64,000 nt of DNA from Allolobophora icterica (GCA_963556255.1 OY744604.1:75920736-75984735); one strand, 5' to 3'. Shown: positions 32,501 to 43,893, numbered from the stretch's first letter. Notes: generated by a model not told the origin, from the letters alone. Numbers and translations: made by a program.

Positions 32501-33807
32501 TGGTCTAAGGTGACTCCTAAGTCTCGGACTGAGGCCAGGAAGGTGAAATGCGGGTATTCCTTGGCAAGGACTCAAAGGCGAGACAGTTCCTGTGTGTTTG
32601 CGATTAATGCAGTGGGGCATAAGATTTCTGCAGAGTGGTATTATTTAAAAGCGTACAGATTTTGCTCAACCTCATTTGAAGAACCCCAGTTATTATTTTT
32701 CTCGCAATCTGTTCATTTTGTTTTGCGTTCGATTCTGAATGCTACTGATTAACGGCATCCATTAATTCCGTATGCAAGTTTCAAATATCGAGTTTTACGA
32801 CCATAGCTGTATATTCTACTTCACACTTGAAGTACAGTTTATACAGATAGTCCATTTTAGAAATGGTCTTCCCACATAAAGATACATGTATCTATTTATA
32901 AGTTTGCTCCACCGTGTTAGAAAATATGTTAGACATTTGCGAAATTTGTCTGACAGAGTAAGAATATTTTTTAGCTCTGAAGACGACACATGTGGAAGTT
33001 TTGCATCAGTCTCAGCTCCAGTTCACCGTCTCCAAAGTGACTACAATGAAAGATGAAATATTTATGTTCTGAGGAGGCGATGACATTATTGTTTACGACC
33101 GCAGCAACCTGGCAGAGGTGAAAGATGTCATCCCGCTACCAGGAAATGTACGGCCAAAGAACATAGCAGGTTGTAGAGTGTCAAACTGTGTGTATGTCTT
33201 AAACAAGAAACCATATTGTCACGTTTCAATCGTGCGCATTGCGAGAGATGATGGACACCGGTTTACATTTTCAACATTGATTAGTGACATGTTGTTGCCA
33301 AATCCTACTCTATCCGTAACTTCAAACGGTAGCCTAATCCTATCCAGGTGGTCTAGGTGCCCAAGGAGCGAATCGTTTCCCGTCATAAGCACATATGATG
33401 CGAATGGTTCCTTGCAGCATGAAATCAGCTTGTCCTCAGAGTTTTCGTCTTTTGAAGCGATTATTCCAAAATCAAATGGTAACCTTGTATTGGTATCAAG
33501 TAACGGTCGAAAGCAAACAAAATTAACGGAGGTGGATATGGATGGCACTATTCTGCGCCAATATCAATCATCACTTTGTGCATCTACGCATGTTTGTTAT
33601 GCAGATATTTATGGACACATGTTACTTTCCGGGCGACGCAACAGAATCGAGTTTTTAGATTCTGAATTTAATCTCCTGGATTTTCCTTTTTCGCAGCTGT
33701 TTGATGATCCTTATTGCACGCGTGAATTGCACTACGATTGCGAGAGAAATGAGGTAGTTACTACTGTCTATGGTGCTTTAACTATCTTCCGTTTTACAAA
33801 AGCATAA
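29594..33807 (+). pseudogene. F-box-like / beta-propeller gene, copy B, one nonsense codon
   Basis: Exons 29594-29657, 29963-30024, 30756-30957 and 32975-33807. The first three exons have the same lengths and phases as copy A, and every GT..AG border is intact. Leader MWKKRTSPEFNDEEQ; the F-box-like exon 3 differs from A at four of 202 bases. In exon 4 the codon at 33070-33072 is TGA where A has TGC (ATGCTCTGC versus ATGTTCTGA). Reading continues open in the same frame for 735 nt to the normal stop at 33805-33807. If translated to the TGA it would give a protein with the F-box and no propeller. It is called a pseudogene because of that codon; an assembly error, an allele or a truncated functional product are alternatives. 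Confidence 0.7.
31880..32640 (-). pseudogene. CR1-like LINE fragment, unit B counterpart
   Basis: Orthologous to 24375-25530. Minus-strand 'ATWNWLPVVLRLTTIDC', 'FHSCLKTFLFDRCW' at the C-terminus, with the 3' end TAGCGCCCCTTCAAGG at about 31894. Not interrupted by the MITE found in A. Confidence 0.65.
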
Positions 33808-33976
33808 ACCACGCCTATGTATGTTGACGAAATGGACAGTTTGTATTAAATAGCATCGATGTTTCATGTAATTGTCGTATACCTTAGTAACTATTGCCTG
33901 TAATTTCAAAGAACTGTGTTGAAATACTTATTTTGCTTGAGACATGCATTGATAATTCGTTTAGACAAATACTTCG

Positions 33977-33982
33977 AATAAA
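33977..33982 (+). terminator. Polyadenylation signal of F-box gene B
   Basis: AATAAA, about 170 nt after the stop, matching copy A in position and context. Confidence 0.5.
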
Positions 33983-34644
33983 AAGAATTTAGTTTTTATT
34001 TGCTTCATCCGTTTGATTCTAAGAAATTCTGCTCTTACTTTACTGAAATTTGTGATATATAGGATGGTGCGTTATGCACGTACACAGTGTTCTGTAAATA
34101 TATGGTAAAGAATAACGTAGGCATTTTAACTATATACGTAAAATTCGGAATAAAAAATGTTTAAAATTGATTAAGTAATTGCAGTTGTAATAGGAAACTT
34201 ATATTGCGACTCTTCAAGAGAGACATTTTCTTAGATTGCGTGTGCTTATGCCCGACGAGATGGAAATCTGTCGCGTTACAAAATCAGTTCATTCGAAACA
34301 CTTACTTAAGCATTGACACAAAATTGTTTTCTGCACACAATTAGACATTTCAATAGTATGGTTCAAAGGAACTTCTGAAGACCATAAGAAACTACTAAGC
34401 GCCTCGAGAGCCTTGCAATTACAATTTGCGCTATCATGCCATTGTCTTCCGTGACATTTGTTCAGCTGCAACTTGATGAGACGTAACCGTTCCAGATATG
34501 TTTTTATTTTTCCGGACATTTTCTAGGAACCTGAAAGGTTATATTTATCGTGGCTAAACAACAACGTTCTCGGATCTTCGTTTGGCATCACTGGGATGAC
34601 GCTAGGCTCGTGAATAAGATGGTGCTCAGTGCATAGCTTTGGCG

Positions 34645-34773
<129 letters not shown>

Positions 34774-34860
34774 GAGCTTATAAATTTGGAGTTTACGATT
34801 ATTTAATGACTACGAGTATCAAAAGAGTGTTTGTGATATGCACGAAAAAGTAATTTATAC

Positions 34861-36088
34861 GTACTCAAATAGATTGTTTTATTTAAACGTCTTTATAATT
34901 TTGTTCATGCGTGAGGCACTAGTCGCATAACTTCAGTAGTCTAAGTTTAAGGTAAACAAGCATCAAAAGACCTTTTTCGCGAAATCAGCCAATTTCACTT
35001 TTTTCAAAAGGTAGCCCTTTATGAATCCAACCACAGTTTTCTGCTAAATGTAAGGGCTGACCTATAATCTCTGTGCTAGACCTGGAATTGACATGGTTTT
35101 TGTTGGATTTATCAATATTAAAATCGAAAACGGTGATTCTAATTCAAACGTGGCATCTAGCCTACATGCAGTGAGTATAATACAAAAGTATATCCCAAAA
35201 AGTCTCTTATAAATCTTACGATATAGACCCTACGCATTTGCCACCATAGGTCTCTTTAATAGTGTGCATCTCTAGTTCCATTGTGACATTTTAAATGCAA
35301 ATTCTAAAACTACATTAAAGTATACTAAATAGTGTTCGATATCACAGGAAGTTGTCAATGAATTAGCAATCTCATATTACCACCCAAATAATTGCATTTT
35401 CACTGAATATAGAAATAGTAATTGATTTTATTTAAACCATTTCACCCAACATTGCACTGGTGTACACTTATCTAATAGTTCTTTCTTCCTGTACTGACTG
35501 TCCTAATACAATTAGCACAATAATAGCTTATACTCGATGAGTAAAGTAGTTGTCACTTTAACGGAGAGCTGCATTAATTTTGCACTCACTTCTAGTACAC
35601 TCTCGTCGTTAAAGTGTTTTATAACATAGACTACAATTTGCTTATGAAGATTACTTAAGAAAATATTTGCATGGATAAAGCATGACAAGCTTGGCCTAAG
35701 ATTAACTTAAGCTTACAATAACAAATTAAGCACACGATGAGGTGTTCAAGCACTGAGACTACAGTATAATATATATCAAGCTGCGCAACGATGTTCACAG
35801 ACGAGACCATAACCTAGTCAACCGACAACGCTGTAAATACATGGCCTTCAATACCAAGCCTAAAGTACAATAATAAAAGCTTACACATGCAATAACATAA
35901 TTACTAGTTTTGTCTTAATATGACGACGTTTTATTACCAAGAAAACCTCATTAAGCCGTTTAGTATTAAGCATAGATTAGATACTAGTTGATTTTAGCTA
36001 AAAGCTGTTCATACACGCCTTTAGAGCCACGCCTTGATTGTTTGCAACCACGCGTGTACTCCCGAGCTCTGCGTTTTTAACTCAGAGC
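34861..36088. other. 3' flank of SCP gene 1, non-coding
   Basis: About 1.2 kb with no gene. It aligns with 49900-51948 of U2 minus the hAT element there. TTTATT at 35930-35935 (AATAAA on the minus strand) is a candidate polyadenylation signal for SCP gene 1, about 155 nt after its stop. Confidence 0.5.
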
Positions 36089-37572
36089 CTAGAGCAGAGG
36101 CCCCCAAAATAGGTTATTGGGACTGTTTTCATCTTCTGAAAACAGGAAATCCAGATGTGCATAGATGAATTCGTCAAAGCTGATCAATCCGTCGTGGTTG
36201 GTATCTATGGCTTCGAAGGACTGTATCACGAATCCCGAGTCTGGTACACCGATGTTTTCCAATCCTCTACGAAGCTCATCGATTTGTAGATAGCCGTCTC
36301 GATTGAGATCCATCATACTGAAAACACTGAGGATCACCTCCGTAAGGTTCTTCTTGAATTCCGGATCATCCTTTTGCATCTTAAGCGACTCAATCAACAC
36401 TGATTCCGTCATCTGCCTCTTACCCTCAGGTTCAGACGCTGCAGCCAACGTGTACTTCAACCACAACTGAAATGGTAACCAAGATTATTTAGGCTTAAGG
36501 TCGTTTTCCTAAAGCGCATAAACAATATGCAAGAAGAGACGCAGTAACTTTAGTTATGTCGTTGCATGATGACTATTATAGGTATGTATGTATGTATGAA
36601 TGCATGCATGCATGCCTGTATGTATGTGCATATGTATATATGTCTATAATATTATTATCATGACTGTATATATGTATGTATGTATGTATGCATGTATGCA
36701 TAATGTAAGTATTTATTCATGCATGTACGCATGTATATATGGATGGATGTAATATGTATGTATGCATGTATGCATGTATGTATGTAACAATATATGTCTA
36801 TATGTGTAAGTATGTACTTCGCTAGAGTTAACTAGAGTTAAATGTTTTACAAACCATGAATCCCAAGTTTTAGGTAAAATTTGTATTTGACTGTATTTGG
36901 GTATTTTAATAACTATTTACTAAGCGTCCACCGCGATGTGGACCATTCAAAGGCGGCACTTTTACGGCGAGTTGCGTTGTTTTTCCAGTTGCTTTCAGTA
37001 CAATCTCGTTGTTAAGGCTAAAGATATTCTTAGCTGTTTTTGAAATTAAGGCTCATGGTTGATAGCTAGTGGGACACGGTGGTGTAAAGGGGACGCGGTG
37101 GTGTAATGGTTTAGGTCGGTGCCTTTTAACCGGATGATCGCAGGTTAGAATCCACTGAGTAGCGACCAAAGTGCTTCTGAATCGTTGCTTCGATTTCATC
37201 GACTGTCTACGAATTACGGCACTCTAATCTCCACTATTTATTTATTTTATAATTCTGGACAATTTTGCACTCAAAAAGGTTTCATCTGATTAACAGCCAC
37301 AATCCATTTAATACGGCATTGCTCGTCGCTTGGGTAATCAAGGAAAGCGCATTGTAATTTAAAGTGTGAAATAAGAAAAAATAATTTTTATCGCCGTATC
37401 TTACATCGTGAAAAGCTTTCCTGGATTTGCCTCGAAGGTCGGAATTGGCATTTTCCCTCTGAGCGCAATGTTCTGCCATCCGCTCGAAGTCTTTCACAGT
37501 GATAAATCCTCTTTTCTCGAAATCCAACCCATGGAAATAGGTTTTAATCCTTCTCAACGAAATGTCAGACAT
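36089..37572 (-). CDS. Sarcoplasmic calcium-binding protein-like, gene 1 (two coding exons)
   Basis: Exon 1 is 37405-37572 (ATG at 37572, donor GTAAGA) and exon 2 is 36089-36466 (acceptor TTTCAG). Both join in phase 0, giving 181 aa. The N-terminal EF-hand loop DFEKRGFITVKD is degenerate. Two canonical loops follow in exon 2: DLNRDGYLQIDE and DTNHDGLISFDE. The C-terminus NNLFWGPLL matches the LFGPL-type ending of invertebrate SCPs. Family members buffer cytosolic Ca2+, mainly in muscle. A splice-like TCTTAG just before the ATG hints at a non-coding upstream exon. A paralogue with the same structure lies at 51949-55464. Confidence 0.8.
36581..36805. repeat. Degenerate (GTAT)n/(GCAT)n repeat in the SCP 1 intron
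   Basis: Interrupted ATGTATGT/ATGCATGC units. The same intron position in SCP gene 2 has a cleaner (GTAT)n array (52441-52555), so the repeat existed before duplication and has evolved differently since. Confidence 0.85.
37073..37155 (+). mobile_element. tRNA-derived SINE head
   Basis: GGGACGCGGTGGTGTAATGG, then TTTAGGTCGG (A-box-like), CTTTTAACC in the anticodon-arm position, and GATCGCAGGTTAGAATCCAC (B-box-like, one change from GGTTCGAATCC). The start is partly duplicated (GGGACACGGTGGTGTAAAGG). No intact cloverleaf: likely a SINE derived from a Lys-type tRNA, lying in the intron of SCP gene 1. Confidence 0.5.
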
Positions 37573-38962
37573 CCTAAGACGATATATAATATTTATGCAT
37601 ACACAAACATAAATTAGATATGTCAACTTATTTAAGGAGCTCAAAAGGAGCTCATTGCAAAAAATTAATATGTAATAAATAAATAAATGCACAAATAACT
37701 GAATAAATTGGACGTAGCAATAGTACCTGTAGCCTGGGGTCGCGCGTAAGCCATTAGCAACTGATATTGGTAACCTCTGATTAAAGTCCCGGTCATCAAT
37801 GTGTCAACTCTGCCGTGCATCTTGGAATAGCTCCCAGTCTCAGGTGACTCTTGAGCATTATGATATGAGCTTTATCGTTCTTTTCTCTTTACAATTGGAA
37901 GTACCTCTGCACTATTTTTCTTCAGGTGATAAAATTTTATGGTGTACAATTACCAAGCTTGAAACTTAACTAACGAATTCACTAGAATTTGTCCTGCCCC
38001 ATGTACAATAGGCCTATCCGGCGCAATAATAGTCTCGGGCTAGCACGGTCCGTACACGGGGACCCTAAATATTGTGGCGCCCATTCAAATGGGCAGCGGT
38101 GGTAAAGGATCTCACCTTATCAAATCATTGCAAAATGAGTAAATGACCAGGGTCGAGGCTCTGCGGTTGCTATGAAAAGGTACACATTCACAATGACAGC
38201 TTGATTATTCTATTTCAGCAAACACTATCTTTATATCCTCTTACCTTCTCCCGTCTCTGTCAGCTTCTTAAGCGCCTATTTAAAAATATACCGCTCATAA
38301 GAAAATCACACAACTTAACCCATCTACTTGCTTGAATCTACACTGTGATATATATATATAGGCCTATATATATATATACATTTACATAGATGCTTAGATG
38401 CATGTGAAAACATCTTTGCTGCAAGCAGTATTCTACGTTTCGTACAAAATTTTTCCAAAGTTTTGCTTTCCCTTGCAGCAAGGATGTATTGGGTCGGAAA
38501 ACCTGAGTTTTCCTTATGAATTTTCTAGCTCGCATTTTTCCGGTGGGCTTTACAGCATAAACTGGTGTAGCCGATATTTCGCGAGAGAAGGTTCGAGAAT
38601 TGTATTTGCGATGGAAAATGGTCTCTGTTATGGTGGATACAGAAGAATAGCCACAAAAGTAGATAGCAAAACAGGATTGACAAAGAGCTGGTGACAAGGG
38701 CGCATTTAAGAGAGAAAAACGTATGACAAAACGCATCTGAGATTGACGGAGTGAAGATCCAATCCAAAGATGCAGCATTAAAAGCAAAATATAAAGAGGC
38801 AGGTAAAATAACTAAAGTGCATTCTGTAAATGTGTCAGAAAACGATAATAAATTAGTGAGAAAGTAAAAAAAGATAAAACTACGAAAGGTCTAATAGGTT
38901 TTATACTGTGCGGCAAACGAGTCTAAGAGTTAGAGGACAAATAAATGTTAATGCAAATTTTC
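37573..38962. other. 5' flank of SCP gene 1, non-coding
   Basis: Aligns with about 55465-57060 of U2 (CGGGCTAGCAC, GGCAGCGGTGGTAAAGGATC, TCAGCTTCTTAAGCGC, TTTCGC(G/T)AGAGAAGGTTC). Frames at 38338-38787 on both strands are not conserved as open frames in U2, so I do not call them. Promoter and any 5' UTR exon of the SCP gene should lie here. Confidence 0.5.
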
Positions 38963-38970
38963 TGAGTTCT

Positions 38971-40415
38971 TATCTTATCTTATCTTATCTTATCTTATAT
39001 AATTATTTATAAAGCGCCTCTCACAGCATAGACTATTCAGAGGCGCTCCCAGCGTGTCAGCCCCGAGGGAAAAGAAAGGTCTTTAGGCAGCGGAGAGAAG
39101 AAGGCGAGATCCCAAGCAAAATCTTGCTACGGAGAGAGGGGGGCAGGTCATTCCAAAGGGAAGGGCCAAGGATGGCAAAAGCACGATGCTGAGCCATCGA
39201 AGTCCTTGCGCGAGGGACAAGCAGATCAAGGCGGTCAGCAGACCGAAGAGGGCGGGAAGACAGAGCAGATAGAGGTTTGCGCATTAGGTCACAGAGGTAT
39301 TTAGGAGCTTTTCCCAGTTGAGTCCTAGAGACCAGGAGAAGAACCTTGTATTGGATGCGGGAAGCAACAGGAAGCCAGTGAAGTACATCAGTCATAAAGG
39401 TAGTTATGTGTGAGAAGCGAGGAAAACGGGCAATGAGCCTGGCAGCCGCATTCAGAACAGACTGCAGAGATGAAAGGCGCGCTTTAGAGAGCCCAGCAAA
39501 CAGTGAATTGCAATAGTCAATGCGGCAGCAAATGAAGGCATGGACCATAGTAGTAAACACTGAAGGAGAAACTGATCTTCTTACAGCCCTCAAACGCCTC
39601 AGATGATAGAAACAGGAACGTGTCAGGTGGGAGAGGTGTTCAGAAAACGAGAGGGTACTATCAAGGGTGACACCCAAATCCCGAACACTGGATGAAAATG
39701 AAAAAGCAGGGTATATTGACGACAGAAGTGGGATATCAAGTTTAGAAAGTTGCTGTTTAGTGCCAAACCAGATCAGTTGGGTCTTAGAAGAGTTAAGGTT
39801 AAGTCGATTTGATGACATCCAAGAGTGGAGATCATGTGACAGGGAATCAATGGATCCAACAAGGGCGATGTGCTGAGAGGATGGGCCTTGAACAAAGATC
39901 TGAACATCATCTGCATAAAGGTGACCAGAGGTAAAGTGTTTAGTAAATATAGAAGGAATGTCAGCTGTGTAGAGTAAGTACAGAATGGGGCCAAGGACAG
40001 AACCCTGTGGGACACCATACTCAACTCTAACCCAGGCAGTTCTGGAGTCACCAAGGACAATCCTCTGAGTACGGTCAGAGAGGTAAGATTTGAACCAAAG
40101 AAGAGGGAGACCACTGAGACCACAAGATAGTTCAAGACGTTGAAGTAGGATTTCATGGTCAACCATGTCGAAGGCCGAGGAAACATCAAAGAGTGCTAGA
40201 AGCGTCAAATGAGACCTGTCAATGGCAGTATAAATGTCCGAGAGAAGGGACAGGAGGGCAGTTTCCGTAGAATGGTGACCTCTAAACCCTGATTGACTAG
40301 AAGGGAGGAGTCCAGACTGTTCAAGATAGGGCAGAAGTTGAAGCGAGACAAGTCTCTCAAGAGTTTTAGAGAGAAAAGAAAGGTTAGAAATAGGACGATA
40401 GTTAGAACATACTTG
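38971..40415 (-). mobile_element. 5'-truncated CR1-like LINE with RT, U1-specific
   Basis: Flanked by a perfect 8-bp duplication TGAGTTCT (38963-38970 and 40416-40423). U2 has the uninterrupted site (GAGTTTTTACCTTCATTCAC at about 57070). On the minus strand it starts inside the RT fingers (SNYRPISNLSFLSKTLERL) and runs to the C-terminus, a 3' hairpin AGCGCCTC...GAGGCGCT and an (AAGAT)n tail at 38971-38999. A clean, fairly young insertion after the U1/U2 duplication. Confidence 0.9.
39057..40415 (-). pseudogene. CR1-like ORF2 fragment, RT palm to C-terminus
   Basis: Open frame of about 450 aa inside the element. RT motifs: YRPISNLSFLSKTLERLVS, SQSGFRGHHSTETALL, LLALFDVSSAFDMVDH, YGVPQGSVLGPILYLLYT and LYADDVQIF (catalytic DD present). 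The thumb has LNLNSSKTQLIWFG and LGVTLDSTLSFSEHL. The C-terminal region has DVLHWLPVASRIQYKVLLL and FAILGPSLWNDLPPSLR. The endonuclease and first RT motifs are missing through 5' truncation. The frame begins outside the element by read-through, so there is no native start codon. Confidence 0.85.
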
Positions 40416-40889
40416 TGAGTTCTGACCTTGAATCACTTCCTCTGAACTGACTGCCTCGAGATCTGTTTCTGTTGTTGTATTCCGCTAAATGCCCTTTCTG
40501 CATGTCTCTTAAATGAGCTTAGGGGTCTTAATGTCACATGCACTTTTGTCACAAGCGGTGCCGTCATTATGGATAAATGATGATGTCTTATCCTTGAGAT
40601 TTTTGAATAAGCTTACCACATGGTTATTTGTCACATTTATAACTTGCACATGCATCGAATATACACTCCTGTCATGTGACCGGTCATCTGTCTGAGTAGG
40701 GGCCGGACTGAGTGGAGACGGCCTATGCGCATCGATCACATAGGCCTATCATAGTGTAGATTTAAATGAGTAAATAAGTAGGATGTTGTGATTTTCTGAC
40801 AAATAGAGGTGCATATATATATATAAATGATATATCTGGGTCCGCGGAGCCGAAAGAAGCATATGTACTTAAATAGGTCTATGTATACT

Positions 40890-41334
40890 CCGCAAAGGTT
40901 CACCAGTCACTCTGGTACAGAGTAAAGCAGGGAGGCGACCTGACCGACGACTCTGATGAGCGTAGACTCGGATCCGACCTGGGCTGGTGAACCAAAGTCC
41001 TCCGTGCCCACCTTCTCGTGGTGCGGACCGTTAGTACCCTTCCTAGGAAGTACTCTTCCTAGGAGGGGGAACGAACGGGCACGGCAGGCAAAACCAGGGG
41101 AAGGCAATGGCAAACCACCCCTGTTAATCATGCCAAGAAAATCGTCATGCCACACACCAAACCACGCCGATGGTCGCGGATGGAGGGACTCCCAGGCCGG
41201 AGCGCTGAGGTGGGACTCCCAGGCCAAAGCGCGACTCAAGGGCTACTGGGAGAAGTAGCAAGACGGCAACGGAGACTGTGTGGCATGACGATCGCTAGGG
41301 CTCCTAGAGCCGACGGCACAAAGAGACAAAGAGA
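40890..41334 (+). mobile_element. RTE-like non-autonomous retroposon, about 445 bp, U1-specific
   Basis: U2 lacks this block (about 59285). The head starts GGTTCACCAG (40897-40906), which pairs with CTGGTGAACC (40984-40993) to form a long hairpin. Downstream, GGGGAAGGCAATGGCAAACC resembles the 5' UTR of the RTE at 44459-48312 (GAGGAAGGCAACGGGAAACC). The 3' end ACAAAGAGACAAAGAG resembles the RTE tail. ATACTC flanks both sides as a possible short duplication. It looks like a SINE-like element built from RTE ends. Confidence 0.55.
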
Positions 41335-41946
41335 TACTCTATAATGTGCTCGTCGTAACATGCGTATAGGCCTATTGTTAGAGGTCCACTATGGAATGAC
41401 AAGATCTCACTTGGCTTTATTATAAACATAATATTATTATAAACGAATAATGTACAACAAATTATACCTTTTCGAAATGAACAGAACGAAAACTAAAAAA
41501 GAACACGGCGGCTTCAACGACAGCAGCTTTACCAAAGGGCAGAACATTTCAACCAGCATCGGCAACTCTGCCGTTTGTACCCGGAGCAAAAAACAGACAG
41601 CAACAACATAAACATCCAATATGAGTCACCATCCTTGGTTATCCTGTAAAATTCATCTATTAACTGGCAATTACAAACTTTGCTAACGGTAAAACAGGCT
41701 TTCGTTCAACCAAAGCCCAAATGCCAAGTTCACTTAGACCATAAAATTATTCCGAAGTTATATAGAGTTCGTTTTTCCCCAGATGGTCCAAGTTCTAACA
41801 CACCTAAGCACGGTCAAACATAAAAGGACAAACTCTCCTTCCAGAGTCTGGCCACAACTGAATAGACTTATCAAACCTCAAGTAACCAGATACAACAATT
41901 TCAAGCACCTCATTGTCAGAGGTATTCAGATGGATGCAAGTAGGGG

Positions 41947-41948
<2 letters not shown>

Positions 41949-42038
<90 letters not shown>
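41949..42038. repeat. (TA)n microsatellite
   Basis: About 90 bp of pure TA near the right edge of unit U1. Confidence 0.95.
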
Positions 42039-42041
<3 letters not shown>

Positions 42042-42104
42042 TCGAAACTACAGACATTCGCAAATGCTTTCGGGATGTGCCATACCCAAACCCTGGATAG
42101 AGGA

Positions 42105-42400
42105 TTAAGGTGATGCTAGTAATCTTTGTTATAATAACAGAGCGCCGTTAAAGAGCAAGTACATATTTCAAGACAAAAACTGATACGCAGTTTCTGTCCG
42201 ATTTTCTCCAGAAAATGCGCATTATTCACATGGTCTGGAAGACTGTTCCATGCCATGGGTTTAGCCACGGAACCTTTGTAGAACTCCGCGTACAGTATTT
42301 AGTTGTAATCTTAGCTGTAAGACAGATTTTGTCTGGCGCAAGACAGGTACGAGTAAGGAATGATCTGAGTGTATCCTTAGGGGTAATAGAGTAGACGACG
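42105..42400 (-). pseudogene. LINE C-terminal scrap
   Basis: The minus strand reads 'VAKPMAWNSLPDHVNNAHF', a LINE ORF2 tail (x-WNSLP-x-x-V). The rest is frame-shifted. Family uncertain. Confidence 0.4.
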
Positions 42401-42419
42401 AGCGTCCTCTTCTGGTCGA

Positions 42420-43150
42420 TATAATCTCCTGGATTCTACTGGTCCGCAGCTGGATGAGGACGAATTCATTTTGCCAGTGAATTGCATCATTTTGAGATCA
42501 GTGTTTCATCTAACTTTCAGCTCACACAAGGATAAGACACCTTTTTGTTTCTAATTCTTTTTGGATATAGGCTACATTGAAATTCCATTACACAGTTTAC
42601 GTCACTTAATGAATAATTTCGCTGTTATTTGTTTCATGCGTCTTGTTTTAAGATATTCTGCTTTTATCTTTTTGACATTTTTATATAGCATGGTCATTTG
42701 GAAAGATAGCGTGCGTTATGCCCGAACGAGATGAAAATACGTTAAGTTAAAAACCAATTCATGCGAAACACTTACTTAAGCATTGACACAAAATTGTTAT
42801 TTGCACACAATCAGGGATTTTAATTGTAAGGTTCTAACGAACCTCTGAAGACCATATGGCATACAGAAACTACTCACCTCCTCCAGCGTCTGGAAATTAC
42901 AATTTGCGCTTTTATGCTATTGCATTCAGTGACTAAGTCTTGCTCAGCTGAAAGTTTACGAGACGTAGACTTCAAAATATGCTTTTATTTTATCTGTCTA
43001 TGAACCCGAAAGGCTATATTTATCGTGAGTTAACAACAACAACGTTGTCGGTTCTTCGCTTGCCATCTTTGGACATGAGTCAACGCTCATGAATAAGGTT
43101 GAGCTCAGAGCAAAGCTTTGGAGTAGTGCTTTTTAAATTTGGAGTTTCCG
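42420..43150 (+). pseudogene. Fourth F-box/propeller family remnant (D) with 3' flank
   Basis: CGCAGCTGGATGAGGACG at about 42443 corresponds to the end of exon 4 (compare the SKLFEDQYY segment of A and QLDEKNKY of C). The following sequence matches the 3' UTR and downstream flank of A, B and C: GCTGTTATTTGTTTCATGCG, GTGCGTTATGCCCGAACGAG, AACACTTACTTAAGCATTGA, GGCTATATTTATCGTG. Coding sequence is almost gone. It sits directly before U2, as intact B sits before U1, supporting duplication of a combined F-box + SCP block. Confidence 0.6.
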
Positions 43151-43334
43151 ATTACGATTACTATCAGTAACACAACGTGATTCTCGTGAACGATAACGGT
43201 AACGAAAATTTGCGTTGACGAAAATAAAGTTATTTCGTAACGATGACTATTATTGTAACTAAAAAATATCATTAACTGTTACTGTTACTATAACGAAAAT
43301 AACACTAACGAAAATTCATCGTTATATTTGTTAC

Positions 43335-43893
43335 AAAAAAGTGCAAAATCGATAAAGATGAGAACGGGGAAATGCGCTACAACTGAGGGCTGTTTCTCGG
43401 TCTCTCACACAGGATGTGACTCGCCATTTGGTGCAAAGTTTAATCCTGAGCCGAATCGATTACTGCAATGTCGCCTTTGCTGGCTTGCCACAGCGCAGTA
43501 TCATTCGGCTTCAGGCGGTCATCAACGCCGCTGATCGTCTGGTCATGAGAATTAAAAAGTTCGACCACACCACAGCCGTGATCCAAGATCTTCAGTGGCT
43601 CAGAGTAGGCGAGCGGATCAAATATAAATTTTGCATCATGGTGCACAAATGTCTGAATAACTGCGCTCCACGTTACCTCGCAGACCACATCAGGCCGCTA
43701 TCGGACGACCCTAACAGATCGCGATTCCGATCAGCAAAGTCCGCTGACGTCTTCGTGCCAGCAACAAAAACGAAAATGGGCGATCGGGCCTTTCGGGTCG
43801 CTGGCCCGCGTGCTTGGAACAGCCTTCCTGCTCAGATTCAGGAAGCTAAAAGCATTTTTGTTTTTAAAATCAATCAATCAATCAATCAATTTT
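43335..43893 (+). pseudogene. CR1-like C-terminal fragment with (AATC)n tail
   Basis: Frame at 43416-43868 reads 'LSRIDYCNVAFAGLPQRSII', 'LQWLRVGERIKYKFCIMVHK', 'APRYLADHI' and 'GDRAFRVAGPRAWNSLPAQI', the RT thumb and C-terminus of a CR1 ORF2. The protein runs into AATCAATCAATCAATCAAT at 43868-43890, the tandem 3' tail. The start is 5'-truncated. Confidence 0.8.

Larger units (their letters stand above)
27815..34560 (+). repeat. Segmental duplication, unit B
   Basis: Paralogue of 20066-27610 (landmarks described there). Divergence is uneven by eye: about 2% in exon 3, about 7-8% in neighbouring intron sequence, about 15% in exon 4. Confidence 0.85.
34785..42050. repeat. Segmental duplication, unit U1 (SCP gene 1)
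   Basis: Paralogous to U2 (49831-61950). Shared anchors: TTAATGACTACGAGTATCAAA, AGTCTTGCTTAACGGAGAGC-type flanks (CTTTAACGGAGAGCTGCATT), both SCP exons, a GTAT repeat in the intron, GGCAGCGGTGGTAAAGGATC, CTAAATGCCCTTTC and GAGTCTGGCCACAACT. U1-specific insertions: a tRNA-like SINE (37073), a CR1 LINE (38971) and an RTE-like retroposon (40890). Confidence 0.85.

Noticed and set aside
37073..37155. tRNA gene (also considered at 53444 and 63243)
   Set aside because: A- and B-boxes are recognisable but the acceptor stems do not pair; better explained as SINE heads.
38338..38787. 149-aa minus-strand ORF and overlapping 98-aa plus-strand ORF upstream of SCP gene 1
   Set aside because: The paralogous region in U2 does not keep either frame open, and no domain is visible.
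40950..40980. Hammerhead ribozyme, because of CTGATGAG
   Set aside because: No GAAA segment or pairing stems in the required order.
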